Positions 34,735 to 43,927 of a DNA stretch of 64,000 bases are shown piece by piece (positions within the stretch are counted from its first letter, which is position 1; each line of letters opens with the position of its first letter). The notes beneath the pieces are model-generated. The model made no database searches. It saw only the letters and a program-made list of their open reading frames with translations, and was not told the origin of the DNA. The stretch is from contig NZ_JAFIQU010000001.1 in the NCBI RefSeq assembly GCF_017355985.1, positions 434,001 through 498,000 of the forward strand, written 5' to 3'. The DNA is from Arenibaculum pallidiluteum (GTDB taxonomy: Bacteria > Pseudomonadota > Alphaproteobacteria > Azospirillales > Azospirillaceae). The translations under genes and the position numbers were made by a program.

Positions 34735-34869
34735 ATGGTTCAGGACAATGTCGACGACCTCGGCCGCAAGCTGTTCGGCACCACGCTGCAGGAGGCTTCG
34801 ATCCGCGTCGTCGGCTTCATGGTGGTCGTGGCATTGGTGCTTGGCACGCTCGCCTGGATGATCCGTTAG
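34735..34869 (+). CDS. 44-aa single-pass membrane peptide
   Basis: Short ORF with AGGA upstream and an ATG 2 bp after the DUF3750 stop. The peptide has a polar amphipathic N-half (MVQDNVDDLGRKLFGTTLQE) and one hydrophobic helix (about 24-42, VVGFMVVVALVLGTLAWMI). No family recognised. The tight spacing and the membrane helix suggest a partner of the DUF3750 protein or of the 622-aa membrane protein encoded 35 bp downstream. Confidence 0.65.
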   Translation: MVQDNVDDLGRKLFGTTLQEASIRVVGFMVVVALVLGTLAWMIR

Positions 34870-34904
34870 CCGCCGCTCGGGCGCCCAGCCCTCGCAGGAC
34901 AAAC

Positions 34905-36773
34905 ATGAGCGGCGCGCAGCCAGGCGAGCGGAACATCGCTCCTTACCGCCTGCTCGCGATGGCCGCGGGTGCGGGCGCGCTCTACCTCCTGATCCTCGCA
35001 TTCCCTGCGGCCCCATGCTGGAGCCTGCCAGTCCTGACAGGCCTCGCCGCCGTACCGATCTGGATCAACCGGCGCGAGCGCGCCCTCATGGAGCGGCAGG
35101 CGCTGCTGGACGGCCTGATGCTGGAGGCCAGCGGCATCCGCCAATGGCTCCGGCAGGGCCGCGTCCTGGGCGCCCTGCAGGCATTGAAGGCGCTGGCCCT
35201 GGCGGTGGTGCTGTTCGCCGGCGCCGGCGCGCTGGGGCCCTGGCACCTGGCCGCGCTGGGCGGCAGCACGCTGTTCCTGGCCCTCGCCGCAGGTCCCGCC
35301 GAGCGGCTCCTGGCGGGCCATCTCCGGCCCGACCGGCTCGGCACCACGGCGCGGGGCTGGATTCTGCCGGCAGCGAACCTCGCCGTGCTGGCCCCGGCCT
35401 TCTTCGCCATCGATTTCCTGATCGCCGGCGCGCCGGACACGCGCGGACTGGCTTGGCACGGCGTCGCCGAGGATGCCTTCGCCGCGGCGACCGCTGCCTC
35501 GGCCTGCGGGCTCGCAGGCATGCTCTCCGGCATCTTCGCGGCGGCGGACGCCCTGGCCTGGCACGTCTACCAGGGCCTCGTCCCCGCGCTTCCCGGCACC
35601 GGCGCCAGGATCGCTGCCGGCCTGCTGTTTCTGCTGAAGGCCGGGATCGTCGCCTGGATCTACACCTGCTTCCAGCTCGGCGTCGGGGCGCTGGCCGCAC
35701 GGCGACGCGGCGCGCCCGAAGGCGGGTCCGCGCCATGGGGCGTCTTCGCTGCGGTTGTTCTCGCCTTCGCCGCTCCCATCCTTCTCGCGGCGTCTCTGGT
35801 CCGGGATCTCGGCCCGGCCGCGTTTCCCCCAGGCCTGCGCGAGGTCGCCTCCTGGATGGACCCCTGCCGGCCCGACGGGCGCGCGATGGCCGCGCTCCGC
35901 TCGGACATGGCGACCGAGATCGCGGCCGCGCAGGACGTGGCCCGGCGCGAGGTCCTGCTCGCGGTGGAGCGCGACCTCGACGCCCTCTTCTCCGGGGCCG
36001 AGGCCGGCATCGAACGCTATCTCGACTGGCATTTCTCGCTGCGCGGGGAATACCAGCGGCTCGCCGCGCTGGCGACCGGCAGCCTGGCGGAATCCATGGC
36101 CCAGCGCCTAGACGGGCACCTTTTCGGGCCGGCTGGTTTCCAGACCGGCCTCGAGCGCATGGACCACGCCATCGCCACCGGTGCGCAGGCGGTGATGGCC
36201 GGGCTCCCGCAGCGCCTGGGCTCGCGCGCCTCGGCACGGGCCGGTGCCGCCGGCTGCCGGCTCCACCGGCTCGATCTGCCGGCCCTTGCGGGGCTGGAGC
36301 GGGATCTGCCGCGTCTGGCCGGGGTGGCCGGGACCACGGCCGCGCTGGTTGCGGGCGGCGGCGTCGCGGCGAAAGTCCTGTCGGCAAGGGTTGCCGCCCG
36401 TCGCGGAGCGCAGGCCGCGCTGGGCGTCGCCAGCCGCACGGCCGGCCGGGCCGCCGCGCGGACCGGCGGATCGGCACTGATGTCCGCGGCGGGCGCCGCG
36501 GCCGCCTGCGCCCCCGGGGGACCTGCCGCCATGCTCTGCGGCCTCCTGGCGGGCGCCGCTGCCTGGCTTGGGACCGACATGGCCTTCATCGAGATCGACG
36601 AGGCGCTGCACCGCGCCGCCATGCGCGAGGAGCTGCTGGCGGCCCTGCATGATCAGAGGCAGGCGCTGGCCGAGGCGCTGCGCCTGCGGCATCTGGCGGC
36701 GCTGGACCGCATGGCGCAGGAGATCGACCTCCGGGTGGAGCGCGTCTTCCTTCCCGTGCGCGACGCGCTCTGA
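34905..36773 (+). CDS. Uncharacterised large membrane protein
   Basis: Protein of 622 aa not recognised. About seven hydrophobic segments fill residues 12-305 (for example AAGAGALYLLILAF, TLFLALAAG, LLFLLKAGIVAWIYTCF, FAAVVLAFAAPILLAASLV). A largely helical soluble region spans about 320-460 (with ERDLDALFSGAEAGIERYLD). A Gly/Ala-rich hydrophobic stretch at about 470-560 ends in GTDMAFIEIDEALHRAAMRE, followed by a terminal amphipathic helix. The layout of membrane bundle, helical stalk and second membrane-active part recalls pore or membrane-remodelling proteins, but that is only an impression. It lies between the DUF3750/44-aa pair and a DjlA-like gene. Confidence 0.75.
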   Translation: MSGAQPGERNIAPYRLLAMAAGAGALYLLILAFPAAPCWSLPVLTGLAAVPIWINRRERALMERQALLDGLMLEASGIRQWLRQGRVLGALQALKALALAVVLFAGAGALGPWHLAALGGSTLFLALAAGPAERLLAGHLRPDRLGTTARGWILPAANLAVLAPAFFAIDFLIAGAPDTRGLAWHGVAEDAFAAATAASACGLAGMLSGIFAAADALAWHVYQGLVPALPGTGARIAAGLLFLLKAGIVAWIYTCFQLGVGALAARRRGAPEGGSAPWGVFAAVVLAFAAPILLAASLVRDLGPAAFPPGLREVASWMDPCRPDGRAMAALRSDMATEIAAAQDVARREVLLAVERDLDALFSGAEAGIERYLDWHFSLRGEYQRLAALATGSLAESMAQRLDGHLFGPAGFQTGLERMDHAIATGAQAVMAGLPQRLGSRASARAGAAGCRLHRLDLPALAGLERDLPRLAGVAGTTAALVAGGGVAAKVLSARVAARRGAQAALGVASRTAGRAAARTGGSALMSAAGAAAACAPGGPAAMLCGLLAGAAAWLGTDMAFIEIDEALHRAAMREELLAALHDQRQALAEALRLRHLAALDRMAQEIDLRVERVFLPVRDAL

Positions 36774-36880
36774 GTGCCGCCGCCCGGACGGGCATGGCTG
36801 TCAGCCGTAACTCGCGGTTGGAATGGCGGCCACCAACCCCTATGCTCGCCCACTTCCGATCCGCAGCGGGCGACGATTCC

Positions 36881-37624
36881 ATGAGCATCTGGGGAAAGAT
36901 CCTCGGCGGCGCGGCCGGCCTGCTGGTGGGCGGTCCCCTGGGCGCGCTCGTCGGCGCGGCGGCCGGCCACGCCGCGGACCTCTACTGGGGGGACCGGGAG
37001 GAGGGCCCGCAGGACCCCGAGATCCTGAAGCAGCGGGTCGCCTTCACCATCGGCTCCGTCGTGCTGGGCGCGAAGATGGCCAAGGCCGACGGCGTGGTGA
37101 CCCGGCACGAGGTGACGGCCTTCAAGCAGGTCTTCTCGATCCCGCCCGAGGAGATGAGCAACGTCGCCTGGCTGTTCGACCGCGCCAAGAAGGACGCGAC
37201 CGGCTTCGAGCCCTATGCCCGCCAGATCGCGAGCCTCCTCAGGGACCATCCGGCCGTCCTCGAGGATCTGCTAGACGCGCTGTTCCACATCGCCCATGCA
37301 GACGGCGAGATCCACGAGGCCGAGATTTCCTACCTGCGCTCCGTGGCCGAGGTCTTCGGCTTCGGCGAGGCGGAGTTCCGGCGCATCCGGGCCGCGAACG
37401 GTGCCGCCGACACCGACGATCCGCATGCGGTCCTGGGGCTTGAGCCGACGGCCACGGCCGAGGAGACCAAGGCTGCGCACCGCCGGCTGGTGCGCGAGCT
37501 GCACCCGGACCGCCTCGTGGCCGAGGGCCTGCCGCCCGAGTTCGTCGCCATCGCGCAGGACAAGCTCGCCGCCATCAACGCGGCCTATGACCGCATCAAG
37601 CGCGACCAGCGCGCGCTCACCTGA
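36881..37624 (+). CDS. DjlA-like protein: membrane anchor, TerB domain, C-terminal J domain
   Basis: Membrane-anchored DnaK co-chaperone (247 aa). The N-terminal Gly-zipper helix (GGAAGLLVGGPLGALVGAAA, about 9-28) resembles the DjlA transmembrane dimerisation segment. A TerB-like helical domain follows (about 55-165, with KMAKADGVVTRHEV and HIAHADGEIHEAE). The J domain is at about 178-247 with the DnaK-stimulating HPD in ELHPDRL. The ATG at 36881 lies in the frame whose upstream part is not family-like. It ends 13 bp before an ABC-F gene. Confidence 0.92.
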   Translation: MSIWGKILGGAAGLLVGGPLGALVGAAAGHAADLYWGDREEGPQDPEILKQRVAFTIGSVVLGAKMAKADGVVTRHEVTAFKQVFSIPPEEMSNVAWLFDRAKKDATGFEPYARQIASLLRDHPAVLEDLLDALFHIAHADGEIHEAEISYLRSVAEVFGFGEAEFRRIRAANGAADTDDPHAVLGLEPTATAEETKAAHRRLVRELHPDRLVAEGLPPEFVAIAQDKLAAINAAYDRIKRDQRALT

Positions 37625-37637
37625 ACCCTTAGGGACC

Positions 37638-39461
37638 ATGGCTCCTCCCCTTCCCCTGGTGGCCCTGCGCGGCGCGGCCGTGACGTTCGGCGGACGCCCG
37701 CTCTTCGAGGGCGTCGACCTGGCGCTTGGCCGCGGCGACAAGGCCTGCCTCGTCGGCCGCAACGGAACCGGCAAGTCGACGCTGATGAAGGTGCTCGCCG
37801 GCACGATGCAGCTCGACGGCGGCGAACGCTTCCTGCAGCCGGGCGCCCGCATCGCCTATCTCTCGCAGGAGCCTGATTTCGGGGCTTTCGCCACCGTGCG
37901 GGACTTCGTCGCCGCCGGGCTGCCGGAGAGGGAGAGCGACCAGGCATACCGGGTCGAGGCCGTGATGGACCATCTGTCCGTCCCCGCCGACCGGTTGCCC
38001 GCGAACCTTTCCGGTGGCGAGGCGCGGCGCGCGGCCCTGGCCCAGGCGCTGGTCGGCGAGCCGGACGTGCTGCTGCTCGACGAGCCCACGAACCATCTCG
38101 ACCTGCCGACCATCGAATGGCTCGAGGGCGAGCTGTCGGCCTGGCGAGGCGGGCTGCTGCTGATCAGCCACGACCGCGCCTTCCTGAACCGGCTGGCGCA
38201 GCGGACGGTCTGGCTCGACCGCGGCACGCTGCGGGAGACCGGCCGGCCCTTCTCGGCCTTCGAGGCTTGGCGCGACGAGGTCTTCGCCCTGGAGGCCGAG
38301 GCCGCCCACAAGCTCGACCGCAAGATCGAGGCCGAGCTGAAATGGATGTACGGGGGCGGCATCTCGGCGCGCCGGACCCGCAACATGGGCCGCGTGCGCA
38401 AGCTGCAGCAGATGCGCATCGACCGCTCGGAGCGCATCCGGGGCGGACAGCAGGTGCGCCTCGCCATTGCCGAGGCGGAATCCAGCGGGCGCATGGTGAT
38501 CGAGGCCGAGGGGATCTCGAAAGCCTTCGAGGGGCCCGCCGGCCGTCGCCCGATCGTCACCGGCTTCACGACGCGCATCCTGCGCGGCGACCGGGTGGGC
38601 ATCATCGGCCCTAACGGCGCCGGCAAGACGACGCTGCTGCGGATCCTGACGGGCGAGCTGGCCCCCGATGCCGGCACGCTCCGCCTGGGAGCCAATCTGG
38701 AGCCGGTCTATTTCGACCAGAAGCGCATGAACCTGGATCCGGACATGACGATCCAGGAGACGCTGGTGCCTGGCGGCGGCGACATCGTCACCTTCGGCGG
38801 CAAGCCCGTGCACGTCGCGAGCTACATGAAGGACTTCCTGTTCGAGCCCAGGATGAAGGACCAGCCGGTCCGCAGCCTTTCGGGCGGCGAGCGCAACCGG
38901 CTGCTCCTTGCGCGGCTGTTCGCGCGCCCGTCCAACCTGATGATCCTGGACGAGCCCACCAACGACCTGGACATGGACACGCTGGACCTCCTTGAGGAGG
39001 TGCTGGGTGACTACGAGGGCACGCTGCTGCTGGTCAGCCACGACCGTGACTTCCTGGACCGGCTGGTGACCTCCGTAATCGCCGTCGAGGGCGATGGCGA
39101 GGTGATGGAGTATCCCGGTGGCTATTCCGACTATCTCGTCCAGCGGCCCGCACGCACGGCCCCTGAGCCGGCGAGGCAGAAGCGCGCCGAGCCGCCGCCC
39201 GCGGCGCCGGCGAAGCAGCGCCGGAAGCTCGCCTTCAAGGAGCAGCGCGAACTCGACGAGCTTCCGGGCCGGATGGAAGCGCTGGGCACCGAGATCGCGC
39301 GGCTGAACGCGACGCTGTCCGACGCCGGCCTCTATGGGCGCGACCCCGCCGGCTTCGCCAAGGCGACGGAGCGGCTCGCCAAGGCGCAGGCCGAGCTGGC
39401 CGCCGCCGAGGACCGCTGGCTGGAGCTCGAAGCGCTGCGCGAAGAGCTGGGCGGATCCTGA
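37638..39461 (+). CDS. uup: ABC-F family ATPase, Uup type
   Basis: Soluble tandem ABC ATPase (607 aa) acting on ribosomes or DNA, without membrane domains. First half: Walker A GRNGTGKST, signature LSGGEARRA, Walker B LLLDEPTNHLD. A linker with RRTRNMGRVRKLQQMR follows. Second half: Walker A GPNGAGKTT, signature LSGGERNR, Walker B MILDEPTNDLD and SHDRDFLDR. The C-terminal 80 residues form the coiled-coil domain typical of Uup. Start at 37638, 13 bp after djlA; its stop shares a base with the next start (TGATG). Confidence 0.92.
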   Translation: MAPPLPLVALRGAAVTFGGRPLFEGVDLALGRGDKACLVGRNGTGKSTLMKVLAGTMQLDGGERFLQPGARIAYLSQEPDFGAFATVRDFVAAGLPERESDQAYRVEAVMDHLSVPADRLPANLSGGEARRAALAQALVGEPDVLLLDEPTNHLDLPTIEWLEGELSAWRGGLLLISHDRAFLNRLAQRTVWLDRGTLRETGRPFSAFEAWRDEVFALEAEAAHKLDRKIEAELKWMYGGGISARRTRNMGRVRKLQQMRIDRSERIRGGQQVRLAIAEAESSGRMVIEAEGISKAFEGPAGRRPIVTGFTTRILRGDRVGIIGPNGAGKTTLLRILTGELAPDAGTLRLGANLEPVYFDQKRMNLDPDMTIQETLVPGGGDIVTFGGKPVHVASYMKDFLFEPRMKDQPVRSLSGGERNRLLLARLFARPSNLMILDEPTNDLDMDTLDLLEEVLGDYEGTLLLVSHDRDFLDRLVTSVIAVEGDGEVMEYPGGYSDYLVQRPARTAPEPARQKRAEPPPAAPAKQRRKLAFKEQRELDELPGRMEALGTEIARLNATLSDAGLYGRDPAGFAKATERLAKAQAELAAAEDRWLELEALREELGGS

Positions 39462-40339
39462 TGGCGCTGCGCGACATGGCGGCCGCGCTCGCCATCATGG
39501 TGATCTGGGGTTTCAACTTCGTGGTCGCGAAATGGGCACTGGCGGAGTTCCCGCCGGTCTTCGCAATGTTCCTGCGTTTCGCGCTGGTCGCGGCGATGCT
39601 GGTTCCGCTGGTCCGGGTCCCGCGGGAGCGGCTGGTCGGGATCGGCATCTTCGGGGTGCTGCTCGGCGGCATCCATTTCCCAATGATGTTCCGCGGGCTG
39701 ACCCAGGTGGACGCCTCGACGGCCTCCATCGCGATCCAGCTCCAGGTCCCCTTCGCGGCCATGATGGCGGCGGTCGTCTTCAAGGACCGTCCGACCTGGC
39801 GGCAGGTGCTGGGTATGGCGATCGCCTTCGGCGGGGTCGTGGTGATCGCCGGGGAGCCGCGGCTCTCCGCGAGCCTCGTGCATCTCGCCCTGATCGTCGG
39901 CGCCAGCTTCGTCTTCGCCATCGCCAACATCCACGTCAAGCGCATGGGCCCCGTGGACGTCTTCGCGCTGAACGGCTGGATGAGCCTCTTCGCGGCGCCG
40001 CTGCTGCTGGGGACGAGCCTCGCGACCGAGCAGGGCCAATGGGAGGCCCTGGGCGCGGCGACCTGGCTGGGCTGGGCCTCGATCCTCTACATGGTCGTAC
40101 TGGTCACGGGGATTTCCTACGGGCTCTGGTACCCGCTGCTGACGCGCTACGACGTCAGCCAGACCATGCCGTGGACGCTGACCGTGCCGATCTTCGGCGT
40201 CCTCTCGGGCGTCCTGGTGCTGGGTGACCCGCTGACACCCGCCCTGATCCTGGGCGGGGCGCTGACGCTGGTCGGCGTCGCGCTGATCGTCCTGAGACCG
40301 AAACGGGCCGTCGAACCCGCGGCCGGAAGCACGACCTGA
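39461..40339 (+). CDS. EamA-family (DMT) transporter
   Basis: Inner-membrane protein (292 aa) with ten predicted helices in two EamA repeats (about 5-135 and 145-285). It begins MALRDMAAALAIMVIWGFNF and shows the repeat pattern KWALAEFPPVFAMFLRFALV and PMMFRGLTQVDASTASI. Members export amino acids or other metabolites; substrate unknown. The ATG overlaps the uup stop, so it is translationally coupled to it. Confidence 0.92.
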   Translation: MALRDMAAALAIMVIWGFNFVVAKWALAEFPPVFAMFLRFALVAAMLVPLVRVPRERLVGIGIFGVLLGGIHFPMMFRGLTQVDASTASIAIQLQVPFAAMMAAVVFKDRPTWRQVLGMAIAFGGVVVIAGEPRLSASLVHLALIVGASFVFAIANIHVKRMGPVDVFALNGWMSLFAAPLLLGTSLATEQGQWEALGAATWLGWASILYMVVLVTGISYGLWYPLLTRYDVSQTMPWTLTVPIFGVLSGVLVLGDPLTPALILGGALTLVGVALIVLRPKRAVEPAAGSTT

Positions 40340-40416
40340 GCGGGGACGGCTTCGGCCCGCGGCTGTTGGTCCCCCGGAAACCGCAAAGCGCGGAACCGCA
40401 AACGGGAGCCCCCGCC

Positions 40417-40578
40417 ATGGCCGAGACCGACAAGCCCGAGACCCCGAAGATCGGCGACGAGCAGCTGGCCCGGCTGCGCCGCGGCGACACCGGAGATCCC
40501 GCCAATCCGGGCGACCCCTCCCCGCAGAGCGGCCCGGTCGAGGAGCACCCGGCCGGGCTGCCCGACGAGATCCGCTAG
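40417..40578 (+). CDS. Small acidic hypothetical protein (53 aa)
   Basis: Hydrophilic, Pro/Asp/Gly-rich peptide, MAETDKPETPKIGDEQLARL then RRGDTGDPANPGDPSPQSGP, with no hydrophobic core; probably disordered. No family recognised. It lies 77 bp after the EamA gene and converges on a hydrolase gene. The composition and the complete frame make it plausible, but the RBS is weak. Confidence 0.5.
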   Translation: MAETDKPETPKIGDEQLARLRRGDTGDPANPGDPSPQSGPVEEHPAGLPDEIR

Positions 40579-40599
40579 AGGACAGACATCTCCGCGGCG

Positions 40600-41160
40600 T
40601 CAGGCGGCGCCCCGGACCAGCTCGTCGAGCAGGCGCTCGCCCTCGGGCCAGGCGTCCAGGCCGGAGGCCGCGTTGATGTGCCCGAGCCCGTCGACCAGCA
40701 CCGGGCGGGAGCCCCAGGCGGCGGCGAAGGCGCGGGCGCGCCCGGGGGTGCAGTAGGGATCGTCGGTGCTGCACACCAGGATGGAGGCGAAGGGAAGGCG
40801 CTCCATCGGCATGGGGGCGAAGCTGCGCGTCTCGGGAGGGATGGGGATCGGCAGATCCTCTTCGCCCTGATCGACGTCGGCCGGGGCCACCAGCAGCGCC
40901 CCCGAGACCTTCGCCGCCGAGCCGGCACGCGCCCAGTGGCCGACCAGCGCGCAGGCGAGGCTGTGGGCGACCAGGACCACCGGCGCCTCGGCCTGGACGA
41001 CAGCCTGCTCCAGCCGCGCTACCCAGCTGTCGCGCTCGGGCGCATCCCAATCGGCCTGCTCGACACGGCGGAAGGCGGGATTTCGCGCCTCCCAAAGGGA
41101 CTGCCAGTGCTCGGGACCGGAGCCGCCAAGGCCGGGCAGGATCAGGACGCTTGCGACCAT
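40600..41160 (-). CDS. RBBP9/YdeN family serine hydrolase
   Basis: Small alpha/beta hydrolase (186 aa). The pattern ILPGLGGSGPEHWQSLWE at the start is characteristic of RBBP9/YdeN. Nucleophile Ser67 in VAHSLAC, Asp133 in CSTDDPYC and His161 in GLGHINAASG complete the triad. Substrate unknown. Monocistronic, convergent with the 53-aa ORF and divergent from the amidase gene. Confidence 0.9.
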   Translation of the reverse strand: MVASVLILPGLGGSGPEHWQSLWEARNPAFRRVEQADWDAPERDSWVARLEQAVVQAEAPVVLVAHSLACALVGHWARAGSAAKVSGALLVAPADVDQGEEDLPIPIPPETRSFAPMPMERLPFASILVCSTDDPYCTPGRARAFAAAWGSRPVLVDGLGHINAASGLDAWPEGERLLDELVRGAA

Positions 41161-41330
41161 TCCTTGATTCCCCTGAGTTGCATTGCAGCATCAAAGCCGC
41201 ACCGCCCTGCGTCAAGCCGGGGTGCGCGGCCTCGGTCGTTGTGATAGGACGCTACCAGATGGGCCCCCATCGGGATGGGGCGCCATCAGGACGGGCCGCT
41301 TGACGGCGGCGCCTGCTGGGCTTGAATGGG

Positions 41331-42023
41331 ATGATGATCGATCTGCCCTCGCCGAACCACGGACCCCGCCGGGCGGATGCCCCAATCGACATCCTGCTGC
41401 TGCACTACACGGGCATGCCGGACGCCCGGTCCGCTCTCGACCGGCTGCGCGACCCCGGGGCGGAGGTCAGCGCCCATTACGTCGTGGGCGAGGATGGGAT
41501 GGTCTGGGCCATGGTGCCCGAGGACCGGCGGGCCTGGCATGCCGGCCGGTCTTTCTGGCAGGGGGAGCGGGACGTGAACTCGCGCTCGATCGGGGTCGAG
41601 ATCGTGAACCCCGGCCACGAATGGGGCTACCGCCCCTTCCCCGCCGCGCAGATGGAAGCGGTGGCCGAGCTCGCCCGCGGGATCATCGCACGGCACGGGA
41701 TCCCGCCCGCTCGGGTGCTCGGCCATTCCGACGTGGCGCCCGCCCGCAAGGAGGATCCCGGCGAGCTGTTCGACTGGCGCGACCTGGCCGCGCGCGGCGT
41801 CGGTCACTGGCCGGATCGGGACCCGGGCGAGGACGGCTCCGGTGGCGCGGAGGAGGCGCACCGCCTGCTGCTGGCGCTCGGCTACGACCCGGAATGCCCG
41901 CCGCCCCTGCTGGTCCGCGCTTTTCACCGGCGCTACCGGCCAGAGGCGCTGGACGCGCCGGCCGATGCCGACACCCTGCGCCTGCTGCGGGCTCTGGCGC
42001 GCAGCGGCGCCATCTGCTCTTGA
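41331..42023 (+). CDS. N-acetylmuramoyl-L-alanine amidase, AmpD/AmiD (Amidase_2) type
   Basis: Zinc amidase (230 aa) cleaving the lactyl-alanine bond of muropeptides. Zinc ligands are in LLLHYTG and LGHSDVAPARKEDPG; RSIGVEIVNPGHEWGY is the family core. The C-terminal 60 residues resemble a peptidoglycan-binding domain (AHRLLLALGYDPE, LVRAFHRRYRP). No signal peptide is visible, so it acts in the cytoplasm on recycled muropeptides or is exported otherwise. ATGs at 41331 and 41334 are both possible; TTG 41322 less so. Its stop overlaps the -35 box of rnpB. Confidence 0.9.
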   Translation: MMIDLPSPNHGPRRADAPIDILLLHYTGMPDARSALDRLRDPGAEVSAHYVVGEDGMVWAMVPEDRRAWHAGRSFWQGERDVNSRSIGVEIVNPGHEWGYRPFPAAQMEAVAELARGIIARHGIPPARVLGHSDVAPARKEDPGELFDWRDLAARGVGHWPDRDPGEDGSGGAEEAHRLLLALGYDPECPPPLLVRAFHRRYRPEALDAPADADTLRLLRALARSGAICS

Positions 42024-42048
42024 GCGGCGCCGCGCAAGGGCCTATGTA
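42020..42048 (+). promoter_or_regulatory. rnpB promoter (sigma70 type)
   Basis: TTGAGC (42020-42025), 17-bp spacer, TATGTA (42043-42048). The start point expected 7 bp downstream, near 42055, is the first base of the rnpB P1 helix. The -35 box overlaps the amidase stop codon. Confidence 0.65.
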
Positions 42049-42054
42049 CGGCGC

Positions 42055-42473
<419 letters not shown>

Positions 42474-42502
42474 CCCATTTCTCCGGCCGACGGCGCGGCG
42501 GC

Positions 42503-43675
42503 TCAGTCGAGCAGCTCGCGCCGCAGCAGGGCATGGAGCTCGGCCTTGGCCTCGAAGCCGATACCGGGCATCTGCGGCAGGCCGACATAGCTGTCCTCGA
42601 CAGCGACGCCGTCGGCGAAGCCGCCGAAGGGCCTGAAGACGTCGGGGTAGGACTCGTTGCCGCCGAGATGCAGCCCGGCCGCGATGTTGAGCGACATCTG
42701 GTGACCGCCGTGCGGTACGACGCTTCGGCTCGACCAGCCGTGTTCGGCCATCATGTCGAGCGTTCGCATGTATTCGACCAGGCCGTAGCTCAGCGCACAG
42801 TCGAACTGCAGGATGTCGCGATCCGGTCGCATGCCGCCGAAGCGGATCAGGTTCCGCGCGTCCTGCATGGAGAACAGGTTCTCGCCGGTGGCCATGGGGC
42901 CGTCGTAATGCCTTCCGAGCTCCGCCTGCAGGGCGTAGTCCAGGGGATCGCCGACCTCCTCATACCAGCGCAGGCCATAGGGCGCGATCGCCTTCCCATA
43001 GGCGATGGCCGTTTCGAGGTCGAAGCGGCCATTGACATCCACGCAGAGGTTCCGGCCCTCGCCCAGGACCTCGAGCGCCGCCTCGATCCGCGCCAGGTCC
43101 TCGGCCAGCGGCACAGCGCCGATCTTCATCTTGCAGACCGTGTATCCGCGGTCGCGGTACGACTTCATCTCGTCCTTCAGGGCATCCAGCCCCTTTCCGG
43201 GATAGTAGTAGCCGCCTGCCGCATAGACCCAGACCCTGTCGTCGGCCTGTCCCCCACGGTAGCGGTCGGCGAGGAGCTGGTAGAGGGGTTTTCCCTCGAT
43301 CTTGGCCACCGCGTCCCAGACCGCCATGTCGATGGTTCCCACGGCGACCGAGCGCTCGCCGTGGCCGCCGGGCTTCTCGTTGATCATCATCCGACGCCAG
43401 ATCGCGAAGGGATCCAGGTTGCCGTTGGCCTCGTCCACCAGGCTGGCAGGGTCCGCCTCGGCCAGCCGGGGCAGGATGCGCTCGCGCATCAGGCAGCCCT
43501 GCCCGTAGCGGCCGTTTGAATTGAAGCCGAAGCCGATCACGGGCTTCCCGTCCCGAACGACATCGGTGATCACCGCGACGACCGAGCAGGTCATCTTGCT
43601 GAAGTCGATATAGGCGTTCGCGATCGGCGAAGCGATCGAGACGGTCTTCTCGCGGATTTCGACGATACGCACCAC
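42503..43675 (-). CDS. tarD: D-tartrate dehydratase-like, enolase superfamily
   Basis: Mg2+-dependent dehydratase (390 aa). It matches, from memory, Bradyrhizobium TarD, D(-)-tartrate to oxaloacetate, across its length: SPIANAYIDFSKMT, NSNGRYGQGCLMRER, MMINEKPGGHGERSVAVGT, YAAGGYYYPGKGLD and DILQFDCALSYGLVEY. Counting from the GTG at 43675, the catalytic residues fall at Lys184 (KMK), Asp213, Glu239, Glu265 and His322 (PHGGHQ). GTG 43672 is an alternative. No tartrate transporter or other tartrate gene is adjacent, so it looks like an orphan. Confidence 0.9.
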   Translation of the reverse strand: MVRIVEIREKTVSIASPIANAYIDFSKMTCSVVAVITDVVRDGKPVIGFGFNSNGRYGQGCLMRERILPRLAEADPASLVDEANGNLDPFAIWRRMMINEKPGGHGERSVAVGTIDMAVWDAVAKIEGKPLYQLLADRYRGGQADDRVWVYAAGGYYYPGKGLDALKDEMKSYRDRGYTVCKMKIGAVPLAEDLARIEAALEVLGEGRNLCVDVNGRFDLETAIAYGKAIAPYGLRWYEEVGDPLDYALQAELGRHYDGPMATGENLFSMQDARNLIRFGGMRPDRDILQFDCALSYGLVEYMRTLDMMAEHGWSSRSVVPHGGHQMSLNIAAGLHLGGNESYPDVFRPFGGFADGVAVEDSYVGLPQMPGIGFEAKAELHALLRRELLD

Positions 43676-43912
43676 GGCTCTCCTGGTTCTTCCGGCCGGA
43701 CGGCCGACCGGGACCCAACAGGCCCTTGGGTCATCCGTCAAGCCGCTTGACGGCGATGGGCCCGAAGAACGGAAGCATCGGCGAATACTTGCAGCCAGCC
43801 AGACATGGATGCAGAGGCGGGCAAGACTGCCCGGCAGCGCCGGAAGGCGCCCGGGCGCTCCGGCCTGCCCTCCAGCTTTCACAACTCCCGGCTGTCGGCA
43901 AGCGCCCTGTCA

Positions 43913-43927
43913 TGGGATGGCATGGGA
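43913..43927. promoter_or_regulatory. Distal pair of TGGGA boxes, 10-bp period
   Basis: TGGGA at 43913-43917 and 43923-43927, one helical turn apart, in the opposite orientation to the proximal cluster. Candidate additional MraZ site. Confidence 0.35.
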
